From NCBI GenBank assembly GCA_964344685.1, contig CAYFOK010000008.1:62001-126000 (forward strand): a stretch of 64,000 nt of DNA, read 5' to 3'. This DNA comes from Scalindua sp964344685 (GTDB lineage: Bacteria > Planctomycetota > Brocadiia > Brocadiales > Scalinduaceae). Under the pieces are notes generated by a model, which saw only the letters and a program-made list of their open reading frames with translations, was not told the origin of the DNA and searched no databases. Shown piece by piece: positions 34,139-43,016 of this stretch. Position 1 is the stretch's first letter, and the number at the start of each line of letters is the position of its first letter. Position numbers and translations under genes: made by a program.

Positions 34139-36385
34139 ATGGAAAAGTTTGCTGAAGTGGTACTGGATATACCTCTCAATAAAAAGTTTCACTACAAAAT
34201 CCCTCCATCTTTTGTAAATCAGATTGAAATTGGTAAAAGAGTCAGGGTTCCTTTCGGCAGGAGAACTGTCGTGGGGTATTGTGTCGGGTTAACCAATATT
34301 TCAGACGTAAAAACGCTGAAGGACATAATACATGTAATTGACACAACGCCTGTCCTGAATACCAAAATGTTGGGAGTTGCGGAATGGATGGCTAATTTCT
34401 ATTTTTGTGGCCTGGGTGAGGCGCTGGAAACCTTTTTACCCTCTGTAGTAAGGAAGGGTATTAAATCCAGAACAATAAACGTTATAAGGCTATGTAAAGA
34501 TGGCGCCTCCGTAAAAGAGATGATTTCAACAATCAAGAAGCGTGCGCCAAAACAGGCAAGAGTGCTGGAGGTTCTTGCTCAAACAGGTGAGATTACATTT
34601 CCTGAATTAGCAAGTATCTGCAGGTGTAAAATGGATAGCGTTAACAGGCTTCGAGATCGAGGTTTTATAACCATAGGTAAAAGAGAATTAAGCGACTCAC
34701 TTTTTGCGGGAAAACACTTCAAGAAAACATCTCATTTCTCATCAACCAGAGAACAGGAAGTAGCAATCAGGCTTATTAAGAGAAAAGTAATAGAAAAAAA
34801 ACATAGTGTTGTTTTGCTGAAGGGTATTACAGGAAGCGGCAAGACAGAAGTCTATCTCCAGGCAATCTCAGCAGTCATTACATTGGGCAGGAAGGCTATT
34901 GTTCTCGTTCCTGAGATTTCTCTCACACCACAAACTATTGAAAGGTTTAAATCCCGTTTTGATAGAGTAGCTGTCTTACATAGCAGTTTGACCGAGAGGC
35001 AAAGAAGTGATCAATGGTGGGAAATTAAGAGTGGGAATGCGGATGTTGTTGTCGGAGCCCGTTCAGCAATTTTTGCTCCTTTAGAAGATGTGGGGCTTAT
35101 CGTAATTGATGAAGAACATGAGAACACGTTCAAGCAGGATACCTCTCCGCGTTATAACGCCCGCGATGTGAGTGTCGTCAGGGCGGCATATGAAAATGCT
35201 GTGGTTGTGCTTGGTTCTGCGACGCCTTCCCTTGAAAGTTTTTATAATACAGATATTGGAAAATATGAATGTGTCACTCTGAAGAATCGTGTTGGAAACA
35301 AGCCTCTTCCCAGGGTTGAAGTAATTGATATGCGGCGCGAAATATACAGGGGTAAAGGGCAGAAACAGCTATCAGATTATCTGGAACTCAGCATGAAGAA
35401 ATGCCTTTCTAAAAAAGAACAGGTGTTGTTGCTTTTAAACAGACGAGGGTTTTCGCCTTTTATAAGTTGTAGAAGATGCGGATTTGTATTAAAATGCAGA
35501 AGATGTGACATATCACTGACTTATCATAAAAAGAAAAATACTGTCATATGTCATTATTGCTTTGCGGATGAACCTGTTCCCGGAGAATGTCCTGATTGCT
35601 GTTCGCCGGGTATGAGTTTCCTGGGTTTTGGTACGGAGAGGATGGAAGAACTGATCAGGGCAAGATTTCCTCAATACAATCTTCTGAGGATGGATAGCGA
35701 CACAATGAGAGGGCGTGATGCTCATGAAAAGGCATTAAGCGCTTTTCGGAGTGGCGATATAGATATCCTCTTAGGTACCCAGATGATAGCAAAAGGCCTT
35801 GACTTTCCAAACGTTACTTTAGTTGGAGTGCTTTCTGCGGATACGATTGTCAATCTGCCCGATTTTCGGGCAGGAGAGAAGACTTTTCAACTGCTTTGCC
35901 AGGTAGCCGGCAGAACGGGAAGAGGCGCAAAAGGAGGAAAGGTTATCGTTCAAACTTTTAATCCTGAGCATTACAGTATTACGCATGCTGCATCACATGA
36001 CTATGATGGATTTGCCAAAAAAGAGCTTGAATATAGAAAGCAACTTTATTATCCTCCATATGGAAGGTTGGCAAGAGTTGTATTGCGTGGAAAGAGGGAT
36101 CAGGATGTTAAGGAAAGGGCCTCGGAAATTGCTGAAAAACTGATAAACGCAATAAAATTGTCCGGAGGTACTCTTCGGGCGGGTTTACATAAAGACAGAG
36201 TTGGTGTATTAGGCCCTGCACCCGCACCGATTGTAAAGGTTAAGGACAACTATAGATGGCACATAATAGTGAAAGCGGATAGTTTTAAAAACCTGCATAC
36301 GATTTTGACAAGTGTTGAAAACGAGAATAGGAATTCTAAAAAGGTTCAGATGATGATAGATGTGGACCCTTACATGTTGTTATAG
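34139..36385 (+). CDS. priA: Primosomal replication restart helicase PriA
   Basis: PriA reloads the replicative helicase at stalled forks. The 748-residue protein has the N-terminal DNA-binding domain (EVVLDIPLNKKFHYKIP), Walker A LLKGITGSGKTEVYLQA, motif II LIVIDEEHENTFKQ, motif VI QVAGRTGRG and the zinc module with four Cys pairs (CRRCGFVLKCRRC, then CHYCFADE and CPDC). guaB starts 11 nt after its stop, so they share a transcript. The ATG has only a weak binding site. Confidence 0.97.
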   Translation: MEKFAEVVLDIPLNKKFHYKIPPSFVNQIEIGKRVRVPFGRRTVVGYCVGLTNISDVKTLKDIIHVIDTTPVLNTKMLGVAEWMANFYFCGLGEALETFLPSVVRKGIKSRTINVIRLCKDGASVKEMISTIKKRAPKQARVLEVLAQTGEITFPELASICRCKMDSVNRLRDRGFITIGKRELSDSLFAGKHFKKTSHFSSTREQEVAIRLIKRKVIEKKHSVVLLKGITGSGKTEVYLQAISAVITLGRKAIVLVPEISLTPQTIERFKSRFDRVAVLHSSLTERQRSDQWWEIKSGNADVVVGARSAIFAPLEDVGLIVIDEEHENTFKQDTSPRYNARDVSVVRAAYENAVVVLGSATPSLESFYNTDIGKYECVTLKNRVGNKPLPRVEVIDMRREIYRGKGQKQLSDYLELSMKKCLSKKEQVLLLLNRRGFSPFISCRRCGFVLKCRRCDISLTYHKKKNTVICHYCFADEPVPGECPDCCSPGMSFLGFGTERMEELIRARFPQYNLLRMDSDTMRGRDAHEKALSAFRSGDIDILLGTQMIAKGLDFPNVTLVGVLSADTIVNLPDFRAGEKTFQLLCQVAGRTGRGAKGGKVIVQTFNPEHYSITHAASHDYDGFAKKELEYRKQLYYPPYGRLARVVLRGKRDQDVKERASEIAEKLINAIKLSGGTLRAGLHKDRVGVLGPAPAPIVKVKDNYRWHIIVKADSFKNLHTILTSVENENRNSKKVQMMIDVDPYMLL

Positions 36386-36395
36386 GTGACAAAAA

Positions 36396-37919
36396 ATGCC
36401 AGAAAACGGGTTTAGTGCGGAAGAATTTTTCAGTGACGGCGGAGGAATGACTTATAGTGATTTTATTCTGCTGCCGGGTCATATAGGTTTTCCTGTTGAA
36501 GAGGTTGATCTTGAAACAAACCTTACAAGGAATCTGAGGATAAAAAGGCCTCTTGTCAGCTCTCCAATGGATACAGTAACGGAGTCAAAGATGGCGATCT
36601 ATCTGGCCCTTCTGGGTGGAATTGGCATAATACATTATAACAACACTATTGAAGAACAGGCCAGAGAGGTAAGGCTGGTAAAAAGATTTGAAAACGGCTT
36701 CATTACCGACCCTGTAACTCTCAGCCCTGAAAACACTATCTCAGATGTAGACAATATAAAAAAAACATACGGGTTTTCAGGTATACCAATAACTGAAGAC
36801 GGGACATTAAAAAGTAAATTAATAGGTATCGTTACACGGAGAGATATAGATTTTGAATTAGATAGAACAAAAAAATTACGTGAAGTTATGGTTGAGCAGC
36901 TTATTACGGCAACTGCAGGCATTACCCTTGCGGAAGGGAATAAGATACTCAAAGAGTGCAGGAAAGGAAAACTGCCTCTAGTAGATAAAGAAGGCCGTCT
37001 GGTGTCTTTGATGAGCAGGTCAGATTTATTAAAGAATAAGGATTTTCCTTTAGCTTCAAAAAACAGAGAAAAGCAGCTGTTGACAGGAGCGGCAATTTCA
37101 ACACGGGAAGAAGACAAAGAAAGGCTTAAAGAGCTGGTAGATGCCGGGGTGGATGTAATAGTGATCGATGCTTCCCAGGGTGATTCAATATACCAGTATC
37201 ATATGATAGAGCATATAAAGAAGAATTATCCGGAAATAGAGGTTATAGGCGGAAACGTAGTAACGGCCAGACAATGTAAATCGCTCATTGATAAGGGTGT
37301 AGATGCTCTTCGTATTGGTATGGGTGCCGGCTCTATCTGCATTACACAGGATGCCATGGCAGTAGGAAGGGCTCAGGGTTCTGCAGTTTACCACTGTGCA
37401 AAGTTTGCCAGAGAGTACGCGGGAATACCGGTAATTGCGGACGGTGGGATTGCAAATATAGGATACATAGTTAAGGCGCTCTCATTAGGGGCAAGTAATG
37501 TAATGCTTGGCGCATTGCTTGCCGGTACGAATGAGGCTCCGGGCGACTACTATTATGAGGGCGGTGTCAGGTTAAAAAAATATAGAGGAATGGCATCTCT
37601 GGAGGCAATGGATAAAGGCGGTGACAAGAGATATTATTCAAATGACGACAAGATTAAAATTGCACAGGGAGTGTCCGGTACGGTAGTTGATAAAGGTTCG
37701 GTTGCTCATTTTGGTGAATATATTATAAAAAGCTTACTGCATGCAATGCAGACTATAGGATATAAGACAATAAAGGATCTGCATAACGGCATCTATGATG
37801 GTACACTCGCTTTTGAGGCCAGGTCACCTTCTGCTCAAGGGGAAGGGGCGGTCCATGACTTACATTCGTATACTGCGCCTGAATCAGCGTTGTTTTATCC
37901 TCGTGATAGAAAAAGGTGA
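36396..37919 (+). CDS. guaB: IMP dehydrogenase, eukaryotic-like type
   Basis: The enzyme oxidises IMP to XMP, the committed step of guanine nucleotide synthesis. The 507-residue protein contains the (beta/alpha)8 barrel split by a CBS pair (about 110-220). The catalytic Cys loop reads GAGSICITQDAMAVGRAQ and the flap has KKYRGMASLEAM and RYYSNDDKIKIAQGVSG. These segments, plus the ending EARSPSAQGEGAVHDLHSY, follow the eukaryotic IMPDH pattern. Bacterial IMPDHs typically have SICTTR in the loop. AGGTG precedes the ATG. Confidence 0.96.
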   Translation: MPENGFSAEEFFSDGGGMTYSDFILLPGHIGFPVEEVDLETNLTRNLRIKRPLVSSPMDTVTESKMAIYLALLGGIGIIHYNNTIEEQAREVRLVKRFENGFITDPVTLSPENTISDVDNIKKTYGFSGIPITEDGTLKSKLIGIVTRRDIDFELDRTKKLREVMVEQLITATAGITLAEGNKILKECRKGKLPLVDKEGRLVSLMSRSDLLKNKDFPLASKNREKQLLTGAAISTREEDKERLKELVDAGVDVIVIDASQGDSIYQYHMIEHIKKNYPEIEVIGGNVVTARQCKSLIDKGVDALRIGMGAGSICITQDAMAVGRAQGSAVYHCAKFAREYAGIPVIADGGIANIGYIVKALSLGASNVMLGALLAGTNEAPGDYYYEGGVRLKKYRGMASLEAMDKGGDKRYYSNDDKIKIAQGVSGTVVDKGSVAHFGEYIIKSLLHAMQTIGYKTIKDLHNGIYDGTLAFEARSPSAQGEGAVHDLHSYTAPESALFYPRDRKR

Positions 37920-38089
37920 TAGTTTTTAAAGATGCGGGGCGGGCGTTTTATTAATACACCCGGCAGTTAAAGAAAATTAGGTTCCTGAAAAAACAGGTTC
38001 AAATTTACGAATACATGAAATCAGGAAAAATTATACAGAACAGATTTATAAAATATTTATAACTTGTTGTTTATAGGATAAACATTGTC

Positions 38090-38536
38090 ATGATAAAAAC
38101 GATACGATCCTTCCATTTCCTGATCCTCGTCGCTACTGTTTTTGCTTTTTCAGGTTGCGTAACCAGATCGATAACCGTTAAGACAAACCCCAGTAATGCG
38201 CTGGTTTATATTGATGATGAGCTTATTGGAGAAAGCCCCGTTACAGCACCATTTACATTTTACGGTACCAGAAAAATAATGATTGAGAAAAAAGATGAGG
38301 ATGGTGCACTTACCCATGAACGGACAATAGCATATGAAAAGATAAAAGCACCTGCTTACGAAGTGTTTCCTCTGGATTTTTTTTCTGAATTATTATGGCC
38401 ATTCGAAATTAAAGACGATCATGTTTTAATATATAATTTAGTTGAAGTAGAGCCATTGTCAATTAAGGAGCGACAGGCAAAGGTATTAAAAAATGCAGAA
38501 GAGATGAGGCAGAGAGTCGACGCACCGGAGTTTTAG
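38090..38536 (+). CDS. PEGA-domain lipoprotein
   Basis: The 148-residue protein has a lipoprotein signal ending in the lipobox FSGC (Cys about 23). A PEGA module follows: ITVKTNPSNALVYIDDELIG with the characteristic ESPVTAPFTFYGTRKIMI. The C-terminal half is charged and helical and is unrecognised. PEGA domains are surface beta-folds often found in planctomycete and myxobacterial envelope proteins. It stands alone, 170 nt after guaB. Confidence 0.88.
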   Translation: MIKTIRSFHFLILVATVFAFSGCVTRSITVKTNPSNALVYIDDELIGESPVTAPFTFYGTRKIMIEKKDEDGALTHERTIAYEKIKAPAYEVFPLDFFSELLWPFEIKDDHVLIYNLVEVEPLSIKERQAKVLKNAEEMRQRVDAPEF

Positions 38537-38680
38537 GCATCGTTCCTGATTAATTTGCAATTGTGGTAATTTTAACATTTGATTGTAGCTGCTTGTCAAT
38601 TTTGGTTTCAACAAAATTATCATCTTTCCAAAACGAATAATAACACCTTTCCAGTTTGTGAATAAGCAAATGTGTTTTGT

Positions 38681-39325
38681 ATGAAAATGACATTAATCTC
38701 CACAACAATTTTCTCACTCTTATTCTTCTGTTTTGGCCAGATTGTTAGTGCCGGCGAAGATGACAGGAATAGATGGAACAGGCGTTATGATACCGGTGAA
38801 TATATATACGGTAAAGAACCGCTAAAGTTTCTGAAAGAAAAACTGGGTATTCTGGTCAGGGGCAAAGCCCTGGTCCTGGCTATGGGAGAAGGGAGAAATG
38901 CGGTATTTCTCGCACAGAATGGATTTGACGTAGACGGTTGTGATATTTCTGAAAAAGCTATAGAGAAAGCCAGGCTCTTCGCCCGGGAAAGCGGTGTGGC
39001 ACTGAATGCATTTATAGCTGATCTGGAAGAGTACAAAATATCCGTGAACAAGTATGATCTCATTACCTGTTTTTATTACACACAACTAGACCTAATACCA
39101 CAGATCAAGGAAGGCTTGAGAAAAGGCGGTATGGTTATGTTCGAGACGTATTCCATTGACCAGCTGAAGTATGGAGATAATGCACCCGGTCCCAAAAACC
39201 CTGACTATCTGTTAAAGCACAACGAACTACTTGATGCCTTCAGAGATTTTCGTATTCTATATTATAGAGAAGGTGAAATAGCAGAGCAGAAATCAGTGGT
39301 GAGTTTGATAGCACAGAAGAAGTGA
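38681..39325 (+). CDS. Exported SAM-dependent methyltransferase-like protein
   Basis: The first 25 residues form a clear signal sequence (LISTTIFSLLFFCFGQIVSA, then GEDD). A class I methyltransferase fold of the TehB/thiopurine type follows: LVLAMGEGRNAVFLAQNG (motif I), VDGCDISEKAIEKAR (motif II), DLEEYKISVNKYDLITCFYY and LRKGGMVMFETY. The SAM-binding motif is intact apart from a Met in place of the usual first Gly-x-Gly residue. Export of a SAM-using enzyme is unusual. ATG 38681 is chosen over GTG 38672; neither has a strong site. Confidence 0.85.
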   Translation: MKMTLISTTIFSLLFFCFGQIVSAGEDDRNRWNRRYDTGEYIYGKEPLKFLKEKLGILVRGKALVLAMGEGRNAVFLAQNGFDVDGCDISEKAIEKARLFARESGVALNAFIADLEEYKISVNKYDLITCFYYTQLDLIPQIKEGLRKGGMVMFETYSIDQLKYGDNAPGPKNPDYLLKHNELLDAFRDFRILYYREGEIAEQKSVVSLIAQKK

Positions 39326-39340
39326 GAGATTAATTTAGTG

Positions 39341-39408
39341 TTGGAGTCCTTGCGAAAGTATGGATGCCTCACTCTCGCCCGCCTGACTGTCGGGCAGGTA
39401 AGGATTCC
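39341..39408 (-). repeat. Dispersed hairpin repeat, copy A
   Basis: The reverse complement of this segment aligns with 62031-62102 over nearly its whole length. Shared blocks include GGAATCCT, TGCCCGA, CAGTCAGGCGG, CGAGAGTGAG, TACTTTCG and AAGGACTCCAA, with few mismatches and one 3-nt gap. It sits between the exported methyltransferase and the helicase. Confidence 0.8.
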
Positions 39409-39475
39409 AGATTTGGGATTTAAGAATTACGAGTTACGATACATTTTAGCTTACTTTATGATCGTTTTATAGAAT

Positions 39476-41707
39476 ATGAATATCTTAGACAATGTAACAG
39501 AAGCCCAGAAAGAAGCGATAACCCACATTAACGGCCCTTTGCTGGTAATCGCAGGAGCCGGTAGCGGTAAGACGAGGGTGATTACACGCAGGGTGGGGTA
39601 TCTTGTTGAGCAGGGCACTGAGCCGTCAAATATTCTGTCCATAACGTTTACTAACAAAGCTGCTAACGAGATGAAAGAACGGTTGGGTGAATTTCTCGAT
39701 CTCAGGGGTATGTGGATCTCTACCTTTCATGCCATGTGCTCAAGGATCCTGCGAAGTGAAATTGAACTGTTGGGTTATACAAAAAATTTCAGTATATACG
39801 ATTCCGGGGATCAGACTAAGTGCATTAAAGATACTATGAATGAGCTGAATCTGGACACTACTAACTGGAGGCCGGGTGCAGTAGCAGCATCTATAAGTAA
39901 CGCAAAGAATGAGTTGTTGTCGGCTGAAGAATTTGCTGAATATAAGTCAGGCTACTATAATGATGTTGTATCAAAGGTATACACCAGGTATCAGAAATAT
40001 CTTGAGGCAAATAACGCACTGGATTTTGACGACCTGCTCTTCAAGGTTGTGCATCTGTTTAAGAGTTTTCCGGATGTATTGGAGAAGTATCAGGAGAAGT
40101 TCAGATATATACTCATTGACGAGTATCAGGATACAAATCATGCGCAGTACGCAATCACACAGTTGCTGGCACAGCGGTACGAGAATATTTGTGCAACCGG
40201 AGATCCTGATCAGTCTATATACGGCTGGCGCGGTGCCAATATTAGGAATATACTTAATTTTGAAAAAGATTATCCTGACACCAGGACAGTCAGGCTGGAA
40301 CAGAACTATCGATCAACGAAGAACATCCTCCATGTTGCTTCTGAAATAATCAATAACAACATATCAAGGAAACCAAAATCCCTATGGACAGAGAATAGCG
40401 AGGGGAGTAAGGTCAGGATTATTCACTGTGAGGACGAGAATATTGAAGCAAAGGAGATATCGGCAAATATTTCAGAATTTATAAAGAGCGGAAATAGACA
40501 TTCCGATATAGCTGTTTTCTATCGCACTAACGCACAGTCACGTGTACTGGAAACCTGCATGCTGCGGGAGGGTATACCGTACTCGATTGTGGGCAGTGTT
40601 GAATTCTTCAAGAGAAAAGAGATTAAAGATATTCTCTCTTACCTCAAACTCTGTGCTAATCCTGATGATGATTTATCTTTTGAAAGAGTTGTGAATGTTC
40701 CGGCAAGAGGCATCGGGCCAACGACTATAAGGCGGTTAAGAGAGTGGGCAGCTTCTCATAATACAAATATATCAGAGGCGATTTCCAGGGTTCAGGAAAT
40801 ATCTGAAATCAAGGCAAAAAGCTCCAAGTCGGTGAAAGGTTTCCGGGATATTATTTCTGAATTGCATAAGACCCCATCTTATCCGGTAATGGAATTTGTA
40901 AAACAGGTTATAGAGAAGGCCGGATATGTAGATTTCCTGGTACAGTCTTACGAAGGTGACAGCGAGGAAAGACTGGAGAATCTTGAGGAGCTGGTGAATG
41001 CTGCCAGTGAATATGATGCTTCAAGTCCGGATGGTTCTCTACAGGGTTTTCTGGAAGAGGTGTCATTAATCTCTGATATTGACAAATGGGATGATGCGGC
41101 AGATACCGTTACCCTGATGACACTGCATGCTGCAAAGGGATTGGAATTTCCGGTTGTTTTCATTGCCGGTCTTGAGGAAGGGTTATTGCCTCATTCACAA
41201 TCAAAAGATTCAGATAACGATATTGAAGAGGAGCGTCGTTTGTGCTATGTAGGTATTACAAGGGCCCAAAGGGACCTGTTTCTGGTACATTCCAGGTACA
41301 GGGCCAAATTCGGACAGCGTTCTGCGTGTATCCCTTCAAGATTTTTAAGCGAGATTCCTGCGGATTCTGTTGAGGAGATTGATAAAACCGTCTATAATTC
41401 TTACGCAGGGAAACTGCGTACCGAATCTGCTGCAGGATACAGGGAATCAGCAGGGGAGGATGATTATCAATATGATGCAGTAGATAGTAATTATGATGAG
41501 TTGCCGGAATTCAGGCATGGAGAGACTCAGGAGAGCAGCGAGCTGGTTTCAGGTGATATTGTAAATCACGAAATTTTTGGCCGTGGGAGAATTGTAAAGA
41601 TTGCCCCATCTTCAGACACTGTACATGTTGATTTTAATAACGTCGGCATGAAGAAGCTGGCACTGGAATATGCAAATTTGGAAAAAATAGAAGGTTATTG
41701 TAGATGA
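39476..41707 (+). CDS. UvrD/PcrA-type DNA helicase
   Basis: This 743-residue superfamily 1A helicase carries motif I IAGAGSGKTRVITRRV, motif Ia SITFTNKAANEMKERL, motif II YILIDEYQDTNHAQY, motif III GDPDQSIYGWRGA, motif V MTLHAAKGLEFPVVFIAG and motif VI EERRLCYVGITRAQ. The C-terminal region ends in a Tudor-like module (SGDIVNHEIFGRGRIVKI) typical of PcrA/UvrD. It acts in excision repair and in removing stalled proteins from DNA. The ATG at 39476 has no strong binding site. Confidence 0.96.
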   Translation: MNILDNVTEAQKEAITHINGPLLVIAGAGSGKTRVITRRVGYLVEQGTEPSNILSITFTNKAANEMKERLGEFLDLRGMWISTFHAMCSRILRSEIELLGYTKNFSIYDSGDQTKCIKDTMNELNLDTTNWRPGAVAASISNAKNELLSAEEFAEYKSGYYNDVVSKVYTRYQKYLEANNALDFDDLLFKVVHLFKSFPDVLEKYQEKFRYILIDEYQDTNHAQYAITQLLAQRYENICATGDPDQSIYGWRGANIRNILNFEKDYPDTRTVRLEQNYRSTKNILHVASEIINNNISRKPKSLWTENSEGSKVRIIHCEDENIEAKEISANISEFIKSGNRHSDIAVFYRTNAQSRVLETCMLREGIPYSIVGSVEFFKRKEIKDILSYLKLCANPDDDLSFERVVNVPARGIGPTTIRRLREWAASHNTNISEAISRVQEISEIKAKSSKSVKGFRDIISELHKTPSYPVMEFVKQVIEKAGYVDFLVQSYEGDSEERLENLEELVNAASEYDASSPDGSLQGFLEEVSLISDIDKWDDAADTVTLMTLHAAKGLEFPVVFIAGLEEGLLPHSQSKDSDNDIEEERRLCYVGITRAQRDLFLVHSRYRAKFGQRSACIPSRFLSEIPADSVEEIDKTVYNSYAGKLRTESAAGYRESAGEDDYQYDAVDSNYDELPEFRHGETQESSELVSGDIVNHEIFGRGRIVKIAPSSDTVHVDFNNVGMKKLALEYANLEKIEGYCR

Positions 41708-41733
41708 AAAACACTAATCATACACTAATCCTC

Positions 41734-41767
41734 CCCTTGTTCCCAGGCCGGAGCACGGGAACAAGGG
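41734..41767. repeat. 11-bp hairpin of the TTCCCAGGC dispersed type
   Basis: CCCTTGTTCCC (41734-41744) and GGGAACAAGGG (41757-41767) pair perfectly around a 12-nt loop. No T-tract follows; the next gene's AAGGAG starts 11 nt later. The wording is like a GTTCCCAGGC hairpin repeat I know from several phyla. Confidence 0.75.
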
Positions 41768-41791
41768 TTAACGGGGAAAGGAGTGAGAAAA

Positions 41792-42961
41792 TTGGATAAA
41801 ATATATCTTGATCATGCCTCTTGTACACCAACACATTCACTGGTTGTAGAAGCAATGGTAGATTCTATAAAAAACACTTATGGTAATCCGTCAAACCTGC
41901 ACCATTTCGGGCAGGTTGCAGGTAAGGCAGTTGCGACTGCAAGGGGAGAGGTGGCATCTCTCATAGGAGCAAAGGCTGAAGAGATAATTTTTACATCAAG
42001 TGGAAGTGAAGCAAATAATTTTGCTATCAGAGGTCTTGCAACGGCAAATAAGAAGAAGGGTAAACATATTATTACATCCCAGATAGAACATTTTTCAATA
42101 CTTAATCCGCTGAAAAAACTGAAAAAAATGGATTTTGAGATTACGCATGTACCTGTTGACAAATACGGAATGATAGATCCTGAAGCGGTTGCAAGTGCCA
42201 TTACGCCGGAGACTATTCTCGTCTCAATAATGCATGCAAATGGTGAGGTTGGAACTATTGAACCGATTGAAGAGATCGGAAAAATAGTTAAGGAGAAAGG
42301 TATAACCTTTCATGTTGATGCCGTGGCATCTGCAGGTAATATACCAGTAGATGTAGATATGATGATGGCAGATGCCGTAAGCCTGGCCGGCAGTCAGTTT
42401 TATGGTCCGCCGGGCGCAGGTGCGCTCTATCTGAGAGAGAAAACAAGGATAGTGCCTTTTATAGAGGGAGGAGTGCAGGAAGGCGGGCGTCGAGCCGGTA
42501 CGGAGAATATACCAGGGATAGTGGGTATGGGGAAAGCCGCTGAACTGGCAAAAAAGGAGATGGATGTGCGTAACGGGGCAATAAAACCTCTGCGCGACAA
42601 ATTATTAAACGGGTTGATGAATTCAGTGGATCATATTTATCTGAATGGCCATCCTGAAAAAAGATTACCAAATAATATAAACATCAGTATTGAATATGTT
42701 GAGGGTGAGTCAATACTTCTGTTTTTAGATATGAGGGGAATAGCGGTCTCTTCCGGTTCGGCATGTACATCCCGGTCATTAAAATCTTCACACGTCTTAA
42801 GTGCGATTGGAGTAGAAGACGCGGTGGCTCAGGGTTCTATTCTCTTCAGCCTGGGAATAGACAACTCTGAAGCACAAATAGAATATGTATTAGAGACAGT
42901 TCCCCCTATCATAAAAAGGTTGAGGGCAATGTCTCCATTATATGAGGATAGCCAGGCATGA
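41792..42961 (+). CDS. IscS/NifS-like protein lacking the PLP lysine
   Basis: The 389-residue protein aligns end to end with cysteine desulfurases. It begins MDKIYLDHASCTPTH and keeps TSSGSEANNFAIRG, SQIEHFSILNP, HANGEVG, the mobile Cys loop SSGSACTSRSLKSSHVL and the C-terminal SPLYE. The Schiff-base segment, normally SGHKIYGPKG, is AGSQFYGPPG, so His-Lys is Ser-Gln. The PLP-contacting Gln (VDATQSVG) is Ala (VDAVASAG), and the substrate Arg (IRFSLG) is Leu (ILFSLG). The same three changes occur in the Archaeoglobus fulgidus IscS as I recall it. TTG 41792 is the start: AAGGAG lies 8 nt upstream. Confidence 0.85.
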   Translation: MDKIYLDHASCTPTHSLVVEAMVDSIKNTYGNPSNLHHFGQVAGKAVATARGEVASLIGAKAEEIIFTSSGSEANNFAIRGLATANKKKGKHIITSQIEHFSILNPLKKLKKMDFEITHVPVDKYGMIDPEAVASAITPETILVSIMHANGEVGTIEPIEEIGKIVKEKGITFHVDAVASAGNIPVDVDMMMADAVSLAGSQFYGPPGAGALYLREKTRIVPFIEGGVQEGGRRAGTENIPGIVGMGKAAELAKKEMDVRNGAIKPLRDKLLNGLMNSVDHIYLNGHPEKRLPNNINISIEYVEGESILLFLDMRGIAVSSGSACTSRSLKSSHVLSAIGVEDAVAQGSILFSLGIDNSEAQIEYVLETVPPIIKRLRAMSPLYEDSQA

Positions 42962-43016
42962 TTTGAATATTTTAGGAATAGCCGTCATTATGAAATTATG
43001 GTAAGGAAGGTATATT

